A stretch of 64,000 nt of DNA, taken from NCBI GenBank assembly GCA_017447875.1, contig JAFSMP010000033.1, positions 1 through 64,000 of the forward strand. The letters run 5' to 3'. The first letter of the stretch is position 1, and every line of letters begins with the position of its first letter. The position numbers and the translations under genes were made by a program. This document shows positions 45,169 through 53,989 of the stretch, one piece after another. Under the pieces are notes generated by a model. It did not search any database and was not told the DNA's origin. It saw only the letters and a program-made list of their open reading frames with translations. The stretch comes from Paludibacteraceae bacterium. Lineage in GTDB: Bacteria > Bacteroidota > Bacteroidia > Bacteroidales > Paludibacteraceae.

Positions 45169-48100
45169 TTATTGAATTACGATAATTTTTCCGGATGAGG
45201 AGTTAAATTTCTTACCGTCAGCCGCTTTGATACGGACGTTGTAGAAATAGACACCGGCATGCAATCCCGCTTGACCGATATTGATCCCGATATGGTCGGG
45301 ATTCTCTTGGGTCTGTTTCCAAACCATCTGTCCGTTGGTGTTATACAGATAGACCTCCGTATCGATCAGTTCGTCCGGTTGGTCGTATTGAACGATCATA
45401 TTCAGCACACCAGTAGACCGAACGGGGTTGGGGTAGGTGGTGATAGAATAGATCGACGGATCGAGACTGGCATCCACGACGAAGTTAAGTGACTGCGTGG
45501 TGCTGTTGTTCAGCAAGTCCCATGCGCGGAAGGTCAGACTGTGCGGACCGTCCGGCAGTTCGATCATCAGATAGTTCACCATACCGCGCTGGTAACTGTC
45601 GTTCTCCGAGGTAAAATACTCATTGAGAGCATAGGTCTGCTTGGCATCATCATCGATGACGAGCATCAGGTCATGTCCGATACCGGCACCGGCAGTGTTG
45701 ATACCGTTCTCATCATACAGCTCGGCATAGAACCGCGGGGTAGCATAGGTTTTATCACCATTCTGGAAAGCCGGTGAGTTCAGATAGATACGCATCTGCG
45801 GACCGGTCGAGTCGGCTAACAGGATGTTACCCGTACCACCAATCACGAACTGCTCGAAATGTCCTACGGCCTCCGACAGCACCGCATCATCCGTCGTATG
45901 CGCGTAATACACGATACGGCCGTTACCGTAGTTATAACGGATGTCTTTGGGCACCATGAAAGTGTATTGGAACAGACCGTCTTTCACTTGCGTCGAACCG
46001 GAGAAGAGCGTATTCGTGTAGTCCTTGTAATCCACCACTTTCTGATCGCCGCCTACCTGGTCGTTATCGCGGGTAGGGATGGTCTGGATCTTGTCATAGA
46101 CCGTGATATCCACCATACCGTTGAAGTCCGAGACGGTGAGACTGTCTTCATCGATGATACGTCCCGCCACATGTTGCACATCCAGTGCATGCAGGGTATC
46201 CATCTTCGTTTGTGTCTCAACCTGATACTGCGTTGGGAAATTCAGTCGCAGCGCCGGGTCACCCAACAGCACGTATGCCATTTTGTTCTCATCGCCGAAG
46301 AGGGCGTTCTTGCCTTGCATGATCGCTTCTCCTAACGTAGCCTCATAATGGAACGGATCCTCGTGCGCAAAGAGCGCCTTGTTGACGGCCCGGTTGAGGT
46401 CGGTGTTCTGCGAAGCATATACGGTTCGCGTCGCGGAGAAGACACCGATAGCTCCGCCGATCGGATTCATCAAGGCCGCCTCGGCTGCACAACGTTTACC
46501 TCCGTCGCATTCGGCGAAGTTACAGGTGACAAAGAGCCAGAAAGCATGTTTGTCATTACGCATGTTCTCTACTTCACGAAGGGTCAGAATCGACTCACTG
46601 GTGATGGCATTGAAACCACCGTGACCGGAGTAGTCGAAGAAGAACACGCCTTCCTTGAGCATGTTATGCACCTTATTCTTGGCGATCGGGTAACTCTCAC
46701 CGCTGGCGTTGGACTCTTGCGGATAGGCATCGAGGAAGATTTTATTGACGATAAAATCCGGATTGGCCAAGCGTACCAATTCTGCACTCTCTTCCGAGGT
46801 CTCGGTATGTGTACCGCCTTCACCGTCATCTGCCAGGAAGACCAACTCGCTCTTCCATTTGCCGGCTTGATCGTTCTTCATGTAGTTGATCAGCTTGGCT
46901 ACCACCTCTTCTGCTTCGGTCAGGTTATTCACCGGCAAACGGCCGACACCGATATCCATACGTCCGTTGGTATCCGCCTCGCCCTCGTTATCATCGAGGA
47001 ACGCAAAATAGTCATCGGTGCAGTACGCATGAATCTCATTGACCGAGTTCTTCGCCTGATAGGTCAACAGCAGCGACGTACCGGAGGCCGAGAGGAGTTT
47101 GCGGTTATCGAACGAACCGTGTCCCATCAGCAATAACCATCTCGGTTTGGCGATAGCACCGCCATCGGCACGGTCGTACAGCATCTTCATCAACCATCGG
47201 TAAGCCGTGGCATCCGGTGTACCGGACGAGAACTCGTTATATACCTGCTGGTCCGTCACAACCGCCCAGGTGATACCTTGTGTGGCCTGGTGCGCACGCG
47301 CCAGTTTCTCGGATACACTCTCGTAACCGGCAGGACAGATGATGACGTAGTCGATGTTAGTCAGTTTATGCAGGTTCTGATTCGCCACGTTACCTACCAC
47401 GCTTGCACTGACCCAACTGCTGCCTTGCGGATTGACGATCACATATTCGTGAATACCGTCTTTCTGCGTACCGGTCCATGTCATTTCGCCGTCCGCATAG
47501 GTGGCAGGCATGCGTACGATAGCGCCGCGGTCGGTGATGTCCCATACCTGCAACGCACTATTGGCATTGGTCAGGTGAAAACGAACCGGCGTAGTGGTCT
47601 TGTTATTCTGCTTGGTGCGAACGGTCATATAACTGCCGTTCATCTTCAGCGTAGAAGGAGTGGTTAACTCGATATAATTGAGCCAGCCGAACGAACCGGC
47701 AGAATTATTCTCATATCTCAGTTTGATCTGCTGACGGGAAGCAACAGCCGAAGCACTCGTCTTGATCGAACGAGCGATACCGAAGTCATAAAACGTCTCA
47801 TAAATCGGGATACTGACTCCGCCGGTGGTGCTATTGAAAGTGCTGCGGAAATACGAGGTCTCTTTCGAATATCCGACCACATCGATATAAGCACTTGCCG
47901 TCTCACCTTCGATGGCATTCGGTGTGGAGAAGGTGAAGGTACGCGTCTGATTAGGACTGAACTGCTCTCCGTAGAACTCCCGTCCGCCACCGAACACACC
48001 CGTGCGGTCAATGAGGTTGATCGAGTCTTTCTCATGCACCTGGATATTCAGATACGTCGTCACGTCCGTAGGCGTACCGGTCACCTCTTCTGCCATCGGC

Positions 48101-48519
48101 GGCGCTAAGGGTGAGCCTACGTTATCCGTCAAGAAATAATAACCGTAGTTAGAGTAGGTATTGCGGGTGTGCACGAAACGTGCCAGACTGGTGTCATAGG
48201 TCCAACTGATGGGTCCTTGCACCCAGAACAGGATATAGTCCGAACCCATATACACCGGCACCTGCGGCAGATCATCTATCTTCGATTTCCGAAAATCCTG
48301 CGCTAACATCGCTCCTCCGTATCCGTACACACGCACCTGACTCGGGTTGATACCGGCGTTTTGTAACTGATCGAAACTCATCCGGCAGATACCGGACTCG
48401 CTGACGCGGATCTTCACCCAATGACCGCTGCTTAATACCGATTGTTCGGTATAACTGTGTATACCTGCCATCAGCGGCATACTAAGCGCGATGAGTATTA
48501 TAAACAGAATTTTTCTCAT
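45169..48519 (-). CDS. porU: Type IX secretion C-terminal signal peptidase PorU (C25 family)
   Basis: 1116 residues with a signal peptide (ILFIILIALSMPLMAG). Gingipain-like catalytic elements: FFDYSGHGGFNA (histidine near residue 635) and FVTCNFAECDGGKRC (cysteine near 660). Earlier LLLMGHGSFDNRKL and YFAFLDDNEGEADTNGRMDI belong to the fold. The C-terminal about 90 residues (TTYPNPVRSTGVLN, LYNTNGQMVWKQ, GLHAGVYFYNVRI) resemble a type IX sorting domain. PorU removes the sorting signal from cargo and links it to the surface anchor. Starts within the preceding FAH-like gene (4-bp overlap). Confidence 0.94.
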   Translation of the reverse strand: MRKILFIILIALSMPLMAGIHSYTEQSVLSSGHWVKIRVSESGICRMSFDQLQNAGINPSQVRVYGYGGAMLAQDFRKSKIDDLPQVPVYMGSDYILFWVQGPISWTYDTSLARFVHTRNTYSNYGYYFLTDNVGSPLAPPMAEEVTGTPTDVTTYLNIQVHEKDSINLIDRTGVFGGGREFYGEQFSPNQTRTFTFSTPNAIEGETASAYIDVVGYSKETSYFRSTFNSTTGGVSIPIYETFYDFGIARSIKTSASAVASRQQIKLRYENNSAGSFGWLNYIELTTPSTLKMNGSYMTVRTKQNNKTTTPVRFHLTNANSALQVWDITDRGAIVRMPATYADGEMTWTGTQKDGIHEYVIVNPQGSSWVSASVVGNVANQNLHKLTNIDYVIICPAGYESVSEKLARAHQATQGITWAVVTDQQVYNEFSSGTPDATAYRWLMKMLYDRADGGAIAKPRWLLLMGHGSFDNRKLLSASGTSLLLTYQAKNSVNEIHAYCTDDYFAFLDDNEGEADTNGRMDIGVGRLPVNNLTEAEEVVAKLINYMKNDQAGKWKSELVFLADDGEGGTHTETSEESAELVRLANPDFIVNKIFLDAYPQESNASGESYPIAKNKVHNMLKEGVFFFDYSGHGGFNAITSESILTLREVENMRNDKHAFWLFVTCNFAECDGGKRCAAEAALMNPIGGAIGVFSATRTVYASQNTDLNRAVNKALFAHEDPFHYEATLGEAIMQGKNALFGDENKMAYVLLGDPALRLNFPTQYQVETQTKMDTLHALDVQHVAGRIIDEDSLTVSDFNGMVDITVYDKIQTIPTRDNDQVGGDQKVVDYKDYTNTLFSGSTQVKDGLFQYTFMVPKDIRYNYGNGRIVYYAHTTDDAVLSEAVGHFEQFVIGGTGNILLADSTGPQMRIYLNSPAFQNGDKTYATPRFYAELYDENGINTAGAGIGHDLMLVIDDDAKQTYALNEYFTSENDSYQRGMVNYLMIELPDGPHSLTFRAWDLLNNSTTQSLNFVVDASLDPSIYSITTYPNPVRSTGVLNMIVQYDQPDELIDTEVYLYNTNGQMVWKQTQENPDHIGINIGQAGLHAGVYFYNVRIKAADGKKFNSSSGKIIVIQ

Positions 48520-49040
48520 TTGATCTTGCAGTATAATAGTTCTTTGCCGTCGTGCTCAACACGTATGACTTGTTCTTTCTGTACTTTTTGCGGGGCTTGC
48601 TTTGCCTGAATATAGATCAGGTCTCCTTGTCGGATGGTCATCACCTTACTCGCCTCCGCGATCGCTTGCTCGGGGGAGATAAGAAGACTATCACCTATAA
48701 CCAATAACCTATCACCTTTATCCATCCATTCGCCTATTGCTAAGGAGTAGTCAAACGCCAAGGCTTTCGTCCAGGGTTTTCCTTGTGCTTTCGCCTCACG
48801 GGCTATATCTATCGCAAGGAAGTCTGCTCCGGGAGCTACCGCATCGTAGTAACGGTCGGCAAACTTAGGGGCTATCTCTTTGCCCAAACGGCTCACTCGC
48901 AGGATCAGACACGGAGTAACGCCTATCTCGTTCGACCACTCGGGCAGGAAGAACGGTTTGCGGCCGTTGAGCAGACAACTGTCGCCCTTCAGCACCATCT
49001 CGTACCTGCCTTCACGATATATAAAGCCTATAATCTTCAC
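48516..49040 (-). CDS. Fumarylacetoacetase-fold protein, probably catalytically dead
   Basis: 174 residues. KPFFLPEWSNEI, LRVSRLGKEIAPKFADRYYD, GADFLAIDIAREAKAQGKPW and FDYSLAIGEW align with short Bacteroidota FAH proteins (pattern LPD...EI, RLGKxIxxxFAxRYYD, GxDFTARDLQ, KGFDxSAxIG). The YETE segment that supplies two metal-binding glutamates in those relatives reads GVTPCL here, so the metal site looks lost. A heptamer array at 48688-48722 encodes KGDRLLVIGDSL. It is coupled to porU by a 4-bp overlap and leads the porU-porV operon. Confidence 0.65.
   Translation of the reverse strand: MKIIGFIYREGRYEMVLKGDSCLLNGRKPFFLPEWSNEIGVTPCLILRVSRLGKEIAPKFADRYYDAVAPGADFLAIDIAREAKAQGKPWTKALAFDYSLAIGEWMDKGDRLLVIGDSLLISPEQAIAEASKVMTIRQGDLIYIQAKQAPQKVQKEQVIRVEHDGKELLYCKIK
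48688..48722. repeat. Heptamer array inside the FAH-like gene
   Basis: Five 7-nt units: CTATCAC, CTATAAC, CAATAAC, CTATCAC, CTTTATC. Shares units with the array at 13783-13817. Confidence 0.72.
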
Positions 49041-49060
49041 TTAACCCAACAAAAAGCGCA

Positions 49061-49091
49061 CAAAGTTACAACTTTTTTTGCATATATGCAA
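49061..49091 (-). promoter_or_regulatory. Promoter of the FAH-like/porU/porV operon
   Basis: Minus strand TTGCATATATGC and TAACTTTG with 23-bp spacing, 20 bp before the ATG at 49040. Confidence 0.72.
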
Positions 49092-49131
49092 ATAAAAATG
49101 CATTTCGGCAATTTTTTCTTAATATAGGAGG

Positions 49132-50448
49132 CTATTTCGCCCTAATAAACAGTTGCACCGGAGTACCGGTGAAGTCCCACCACTCACGCAGTTTGTTCTC
49201 CAGGAAGCGGCGGTACGGTTCTTTGACGTACTGCGGCAGGTTCGCGAAGAATACAAACGTCGGTATCTGCGTGTTGGGTAACTGCGTACAATACTTGATC
49301 TTGATATACTTGCCTTTCCAAGCAGGTGGGGGATAGTTCTCGATCAGCGGCAGGAATTTCTCGTTCAACTGCGCGGTCGGCACCTTCTTGTTCTTGTTCT
49401 CGTACACATGGATCGCCGTCTCCACTACTTTGAAGATACGCTGTTTGGTGAGCGCACTGGTGAAGATGATCGGAAAATCCGTAAAAGGCGCAATGCGTTC
49501 GCGAATAGCCGCTTCGTAGGCCTTGATATCCTGATTCGTCTTGCTCTCCACCAAATCCCACTTGTTGATACAAACGACGAGTCCCTTCTTGTTCTTCTGG
49601 ATCAGCGAGTAGATGTTCAGGTCCTGCGCCTCGATACCGCGTGTGGCGTCGATCATCAGGATACATACGTCGCTGTTCTCGATCGCCCGGATGGAACGAA
49701 CGACGGAGTAGTACTCCAGGTCTTCCGTCACTTTCGCTTTCTTACGGATACCGGCGGTGTCCACCAGGTAAAAATCCTTGCCGAACTTATTGTACCGCGT
49801 ATAGATTGAGTCGCGTGTCGTACCCGGTATATCCGTCACGATGGTGCGCTCCTCACCGATAAAGGCATTCAGGATACTCGATTTTCCGGCGTTCGGACGA
49901 CCTACGATCGCAAAACGCGGTAACTCTTCGAGTGCCTCGTCGCTGTTGTCTTCTTTGTGAAAACGACTCACTACCTCATCCAGCAGGTCACCTGTGCCAA
50001 GACCGTTCTCGGCGGACAGGATAAAGGGTTCGCCGAGTCCCAGTTTGTAGAAATCGGCTGCACCGTATTGGTTCTCGAACGTATCGACCTTGTTCACGCA
50101 CAGGATCGTCGGTTTCTTCGCCTGACGCAACAGGTGCGCCACCTCGGTATCGAACTGCGTCACACCTTCGTTCACGTCCACTACCAGCATCACCACATCC
50201 GCCTCACGGATAGCGAGGTCCACCTGGCGGTTGATCTCAGACTCGAAGGTGTCGTCGCTGTTGACCACCCATCCTCCGGTATCAATGACGGAGAACTCAC
50301 GACCGCACCATTCGGCCTTGCCGTACTGCCGGTCACGTGTCGTTCCCGCCGTATTGTTCACGATCGCCCGACGGGTACCCGTCAAGCGGTTAAATAACGT
50401 GGATTTGCCTACATTAGGCCTCCCCACAATAGCCACAATGTTCGCCAT
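49132..50448 (-). CDS. der: Ribosome-assembly GTPase Der (EngA)
   Basis: 438 residues with two G domains. First: [32 protein letters not shown]. Second: [39 protein letters not shown]-terminal KH-like domain follows ([20 protein letters not shown]). Der acts in 50S subunit assembly. It overlaps the FKBP gene by 35 bp and is last in the lptD-FKBP-der run. Confidence 0.96.
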   Translation of the reverse strand: MANIVAIVGRPNVGKSTLFNRLTGTRRAIVNNTAGTTRDRQYGKAEWCGREFSVIDTGGWVVNSDDTFESEINRQVDLAIREADVVMLVVDVNEGVTQFDTEVAHLLRQAKKPTILCVNKVDTFENQYGAADFYKLGLGEPFILSAENGLGTGDLLDEVVSRFHKEDNSDEALEELPRFAIVGRPNAGKSSILNAFIGEERTIVTDIPGTTRDSIYTRYNKFGKDFYLVDTAGIRKKAKVTEDLEYYSVVRSIRAIENSDVCILMIDATRGIEAQDLNIYSLIQKNKKGLVVCINKWDLVESKTNQDIKAYEAAIRERIAPFTDFPIIFTSALTKQRIFKVVETAIHVYENKNKKVPTAQLNEKFLPLIENYPPPAWKGKYIKIKYCTQLPNTQIPTFVFFANLPQYVKEPYRRFLENKLREWWDFTGTPVQLFIRAK

Positions 50449-50980
50449 TACATTCGTTGCATTTAGAATGACATTTACCGCACCTGTGCGGGTTGCGTAT
50501 CGCTTTCAGTTCTCCTTCCGTCACGTCACGGATAGAGAGGATCTTACCGGTAAAATGCAGGTCCTCGCCGGCATAAGGATGGTTCAGGTCAATCGTCACC
50601 TGATCGTCCGTCACCTCGCACACCTGCGCCTTGACGATCTGACCGTCCACGGTGTTCATCGGCACGATAGCACCGACATACACACGCTCCTCGTCAAACT
50701 CGCCGTCTCCGTTGAAGAACATCTTCTTCGGCAGGTCCATCAGACCCTCTTGGATATATTCTCCGTAAGCATCCGCTGCCTTGAGCACGAAGTCGAACGT
50801 ATCGCCTTCTTGCTTGCCGGCCATCTCGGCCTCAAAGGCAGGAAGCATCATGCCTTCCCCTTGACACCAGGTCAGCGGAGTAGCCTCCGTCGCTTGCTCC
50901 ATTAACTCTTCTTTGCCGCCTTCGCCGTTGATATACAACGAATACGTGGCGCTTACTACTTTTAAATTTTCTACCACCAT
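50414..50980 (-). CDS. SlyD-like FKBP peptidyl-prolyl isomerase with Cys-rich tail
   Basis: 188 residues. The FKBP part is [20 protein letters not shown] with the insert-in-flap region [38 protein letters not shown], and [20 protein letters not shown], which is the usual SlyD ending. The last 25 residues hold six cysteines and two histidines ([20 protein letters not shown]), a metal-binding tail as in SlyD, which delivers nickel. It overlaps lptD by 10 bp. Confidence 0.9.
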   Translation of the reverse strand: MVVENLKVVSATYSLYINGEGGKEELMEQATEATPLTWCQGEGMMLPAFEAEMAGKQEGDTFDFVLKAADAYGEYIQEGLMDLPKKMFFNGDGEFDEERVYVGAIVPMNTVDGQIVKAQVCEVTDDQVTIDLNHPYAGEDLHFTGKILSIRDVTEGELKAIRNPHRCGKCHSKCNECNGEHCGYCGEA

Positions 50981-53823
50981 GATACCGTTGAGTTAGTTGA
51001 TGAATTACTATTCTTGTCATATTTGAGATCTTGCAGGATCGATGCGTTCACACCGATATGGAAGGTATAACTCTTGTACGGACCCACCGGATTGATGCTG
51101 GCACTCATGTTCCAGCAGTGCAGGTCACGACTCACATTGAAGTTACAACTCGTCACGCGCTTATGATCGAAGTCATAACTCATGGACGCACTCACTTTCC
51201 ATCCTTTACCCAGACCCAGCGTACCGCTCAGACTGAGGTTATTGGTGAAAAGGAAGTTATACCACATCTTGTTGTAGTTAAAGTCCTCCAGACGCGTACT
51301 CGGCGTGTAAGCCAGCGAGTAGTTGATGGAGATACTCCATGGGAACTCGGTCTTCACATACCCGTCATCCACCGTCTCCTCTTTCTTGCTGTTTAACTTG
51401 GCTCCACTGTCCGTACCGTCTTCGTTACGCTCGACCGGAGTCAGGTCCGCCTCATCTTCCGGCGGGGTAGATGAGGACTTCTTGCCGCTCGCTTTCTCTT
51501 TCCATTTCTTGATGGTCTGGTCGCTGAACGTATAACTGAAACTCCATCTCACACCGCTCCAGTGCGGGAACTTACCGTGATGCCAGTATTGCTTGTCCGT
51601 ACGGTGCGGCAGACCGGCCGCATCCAGTTCGTACATGTATGGATCCAAAGCCGTAGAGAGGTTGACGCTGTAGTTGTTCAACTTCGGGAATTTGAGACGC
51701 AGGTTCACCTGGAATAGACTCCAGTTCATACTGTCGGCGGCGAAGTTATAGCCTCCGTCCACACTGAGGTTATCAATCAGACTCACTACCTTATACGGGT
51801 TCTTACCCGTCGTATCCTCGCGGTTGAGCACCTTCATCTCCAGGTTGTTCGCTACACCGAAACTCATCGTCGCCGACTGTCCGCCTGCCGGTGCATTACC
51901 GTATATGCCGTTCGAGAAACGCGACATCGTACGATGGATATACACCGGATTACCCATCTCGTCCACTTTCTGTATCTTACGTCCCGTGACGCTGTCCGTA
52001 CCACTGTATATCGGCTCGTCGAACTGGGAATAATAGCCCCAACCCTTGGTGGTGAAGTCCGGATGGTAACTGACGCTCAAGGTCGGTGTGATCACGTGAC
52101 GGAACTTCTCCACACGCCCTTTCGGGAACAGCTTGCGCAGCGGCGTATAGAATCCGTAGATCTTCGTACTCAGACTTACGCCCACATTGAAGTCAAACAC
52201 ATTGTAGAATCCTTGCGTCGTATCTGCCTGCACCTGTTGCTCCGCCTCGTTCCAGTCATGCGTGATACGCTGGAAATACATACGGTCTTTCAGACTGATG
52301 GACGGCGTGATGCTCAGGTATTTGAACAGCATGAAGCTGGCGTTGATCGGTACAGAATGCTGCATACCCGTTTGCCAGTCTTTTAGGAAATTGGAGTGGG
52401 GCAGGTAGGACTCCTTCATGTTATTGGCAGCGATACGACCGTTCATCGCATAACTGATCTTGATCTTCTCGTACCATTGTTCTTTGCCCGCTACCTTGCC
52501 TTTCTTATCCAGCACTTTCTGCCTTAACTCCTTGAACGGATAGACACTGGTCATGTTCACTGCCAGTTCCGGTGCAGTCAGCGAGATGGTCGAGTCTTTG
52601 GTGCGCTGCGTGATGCTGGCGGTCGTACTCAAACTCCACGGGCTGTCCGGGAAACGCTGCTGGTAACTGATCGTACTGCTCTTCGTGTTCTCCGACAGCG
52701 CAGCCGTGTTGTAGTAGTTATTGATGTTACTGCGACTGTAACCGCTGGTGGAGAAGTTCACGCTGGCCGAGAACGTGGAGTAGGGATTGAACTTCGGATC
52801 CTGCGAATGGGTCCATTGTACCTGGAAGTTCCTGCTCACCGCATGATCCGGCAACCCTTTCTCACCCGTCACGTCGTTACGGTAACTGATATTGATGTTT
52901 CCCGAGAAATGATACCTCCATATATAGCGTGACTGCGCCCGAACCGCCCAGGTACCTTTGGTGTAGATATCGCCTAACACCTGCAGGTCCATATAGTCGT
53001 TGATGGCAAAGTAATATCCTCCGTTGGATAAGTTCAGTCCTCGTGTGAAGTCATCGCCGAAGGTAGGCATGATGATACCGCTGGAGTAACCCTTGGTGAT
53101 CGGGAAGAAACCAAAGGGGATCGCTAAAGGTAACGGTACATCACCCACCACCATATATGCCGGACCGGTAGCGATATAATCGCCCGGCTTCACTTTCGCT
53201 TTGGTCATCTTCAGGTAGAAATGCGGGTGCTCGTGGTCATCGCAGGTCGTGTACTGACCGCCCGCCATCATCATCACATCCGTATCCGTCTTCTTCGTGC
53301 GGTCCGCGATCACGTAGCCCTCGCCTTGCTTGGTCACCACATGCCGGATATAACCCTTCTGCGTACGGATGTTATACGTCATCTCGTTGGTTTCGTAGCT
53401 GTCATTCTGGTCTTTGAACACCGGACGACCGACCCATTCGTAGTTCACCGTATCATAGATTCCATGCGCATAGATCAGACTGCTGTCCAAGTTCATGCGG
53501 ATAAACTCCGAGGTGAGCTCCATGTTCTCGTATTTCATCTCGCCCTTACCATGCAGATACGCGTTACCGTTCTTGGTCATCACCATCGAGTCCGAAGACT
53601 GGTAGAACACCGGTGCGGTGAGCGTGCTCTTCTTCTCCGGCATAATACTGTCCGCAGGAATGCTGTCTGTAGGAATACTATCCGTCATTAGACTATCCAC
53701 GACAAGGCTGTCTGCGGTAAGGCTATCCACGGATAATACAGGGATACTGTCTTCTGCCCACACTGCCGTCAAGCAGAGTAGGAGCATACCTATTAACCCA
53801 TATGTACGTATACGTGTGCGCAT
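50971..53823 (-). CDS. lptD: LPS-assembly protein LptD-like outer-membrane protein
   Basis: 950 residues. Signal peptide ending AVWA, then a serine/aspartate repeat region (DSLTADSLVVDSLMTDSIPT; six 15-nt units at 53648-53737). An OstA-like beta-jellyroll follows (KNGNAYLHGKGEMKYENMEL, YNIRTQKGYIRHVVTKQGEG, YTTCDDHEHPHFYLKMTKAK, PLAIPFGFFPITKGYSSGII), and a large barrel to the end. Together with LptE it inserts LPS in the outer membrane. The repeat linker after the signal peptide is not a general LptD feature. First gene of a minus-strand operon. Confidence 0.85.
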   Translation of the reverse strand: MRTRIRTYGLIGMLLLCLTAVWAEDSIPVLSVDSLTADSLVVDSLMTDSIPTDSIPADSIMPEKKSTLTAPVFYQSSDSMVMTKNGNAYLHGKGEMKYENMELTSEFIRMNLDSSLIYAHGIYDTVNYEWVGRPVFKDQNDSYETNEMTYNIRTQKGYIRHVVTKQGEGYVIADRTKKTDTDVMMMAGGQYTTCDDHEHPHFYLKMTKAKVKPGDYIATGPAYMVVGDVPLPLAIPFGFFPITKGYSSGIIMPTFGDDFTRGLNLSNGGYYFAINDYMDLQVLGDIYTKGTWAVRAQSRYIWRYHFSGNINISYRNDVTGEKGLPDHAVSRNFQVQWTHSQDPKFNPYSTFSASVNFSTSGYSRSNINNYYNTAALSENTKSSTISYQQRFPDSPWSLSTTASITQRTKDSTISLTAPELAVNMTSVYPFKELRQKVLDKKGKVAGKEQWYEKIKISYAMNGRIAANNMKESYLPHSNFLKDWQTGMQHSVPINASFMLFKYLSITPSISLKDRMYFQRITHDWNEAEQQVQADTTQGFYNVFDFNVGVSLSTKIYGFYTPLRKLFPKGRVEKFRHVITPTLSVSYHPDFTTKGWGYYSQFDEPIYSGTDSVTGRKIQKVDEMGNPVYIHRTMSRFSNGIYGNAPAGGQSATMSFGVANNLEMKVLNREDTTGKNPYKVVSLIDNLSVDGGYNFAADSMNWSLFQVNLRLKFPKLNNYSVNLSTALDPYMYELDAAGLPHRTDKQYWHHGKFPHWSGVRWSFSYTFSDQTIKKWKEKASGKKSSSTPPEDEADLTPVERNEDGTDSGAKLNSKKEETVDDGYVKTEFPWSISINYSLAYTPSTRLEDFNYNKMWYNFLFTNNLSLSGTLGLGKGWKVSASMSYDFDHKRVTSCNFNVSRDLHCWNMSASINPVGPYKSYTFHIGVNASILQDLKYDKNSNSSTNSTVSWW
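53648..53737. repeat. 15-nt minisatellite in lptD
   Basis: Six degenerate 15-nt units beginning CTGTCC, CTGTCT, CTATCC, CTATCC, CTGTCT, CTATCC (plus strand); each encodes a pentapeptide with DS on the minus strand. Confidence 0.8.
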
Positions 53824-53842
53824 TATACCGCAATTTAGCGTA

Positions 53843-53873
53843 CAAAGGTACTACATTTTTGCGAAATACGCAA
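53843..53873 (-). promoter_or_regulatory. Promoter of lptD-FKBP-der
   Basis: Minus strand TTGCGTAT and TACCTTTG with 23-bp spacing, 20 bp before the ATG. Confidence 0.72.
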
Positions 53874-53932
53874 GAAAAAAATGCGTTTTTCACCTAAAAT
53901 GACCGCTCTTACGAAAAAAAACACGCGCACGC

Positions 53933-53963
53933 TTGCGTATATAAAATATTTTTTGTATTTTTG
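53933..53963 (+). promoter_or_regulatory. Promoter of the GH3-HAD-acyltransferase-EamA operon
   Basis: TTGCGTAT and TATTTTTG, spacing 23 bp, preceded by ACACGCGCACGC as at the 36141 promoter. Confidence 0.72.
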
Positions 53964-53989
53964 CAGCCAAATTAGTATTTTGGCTTATT

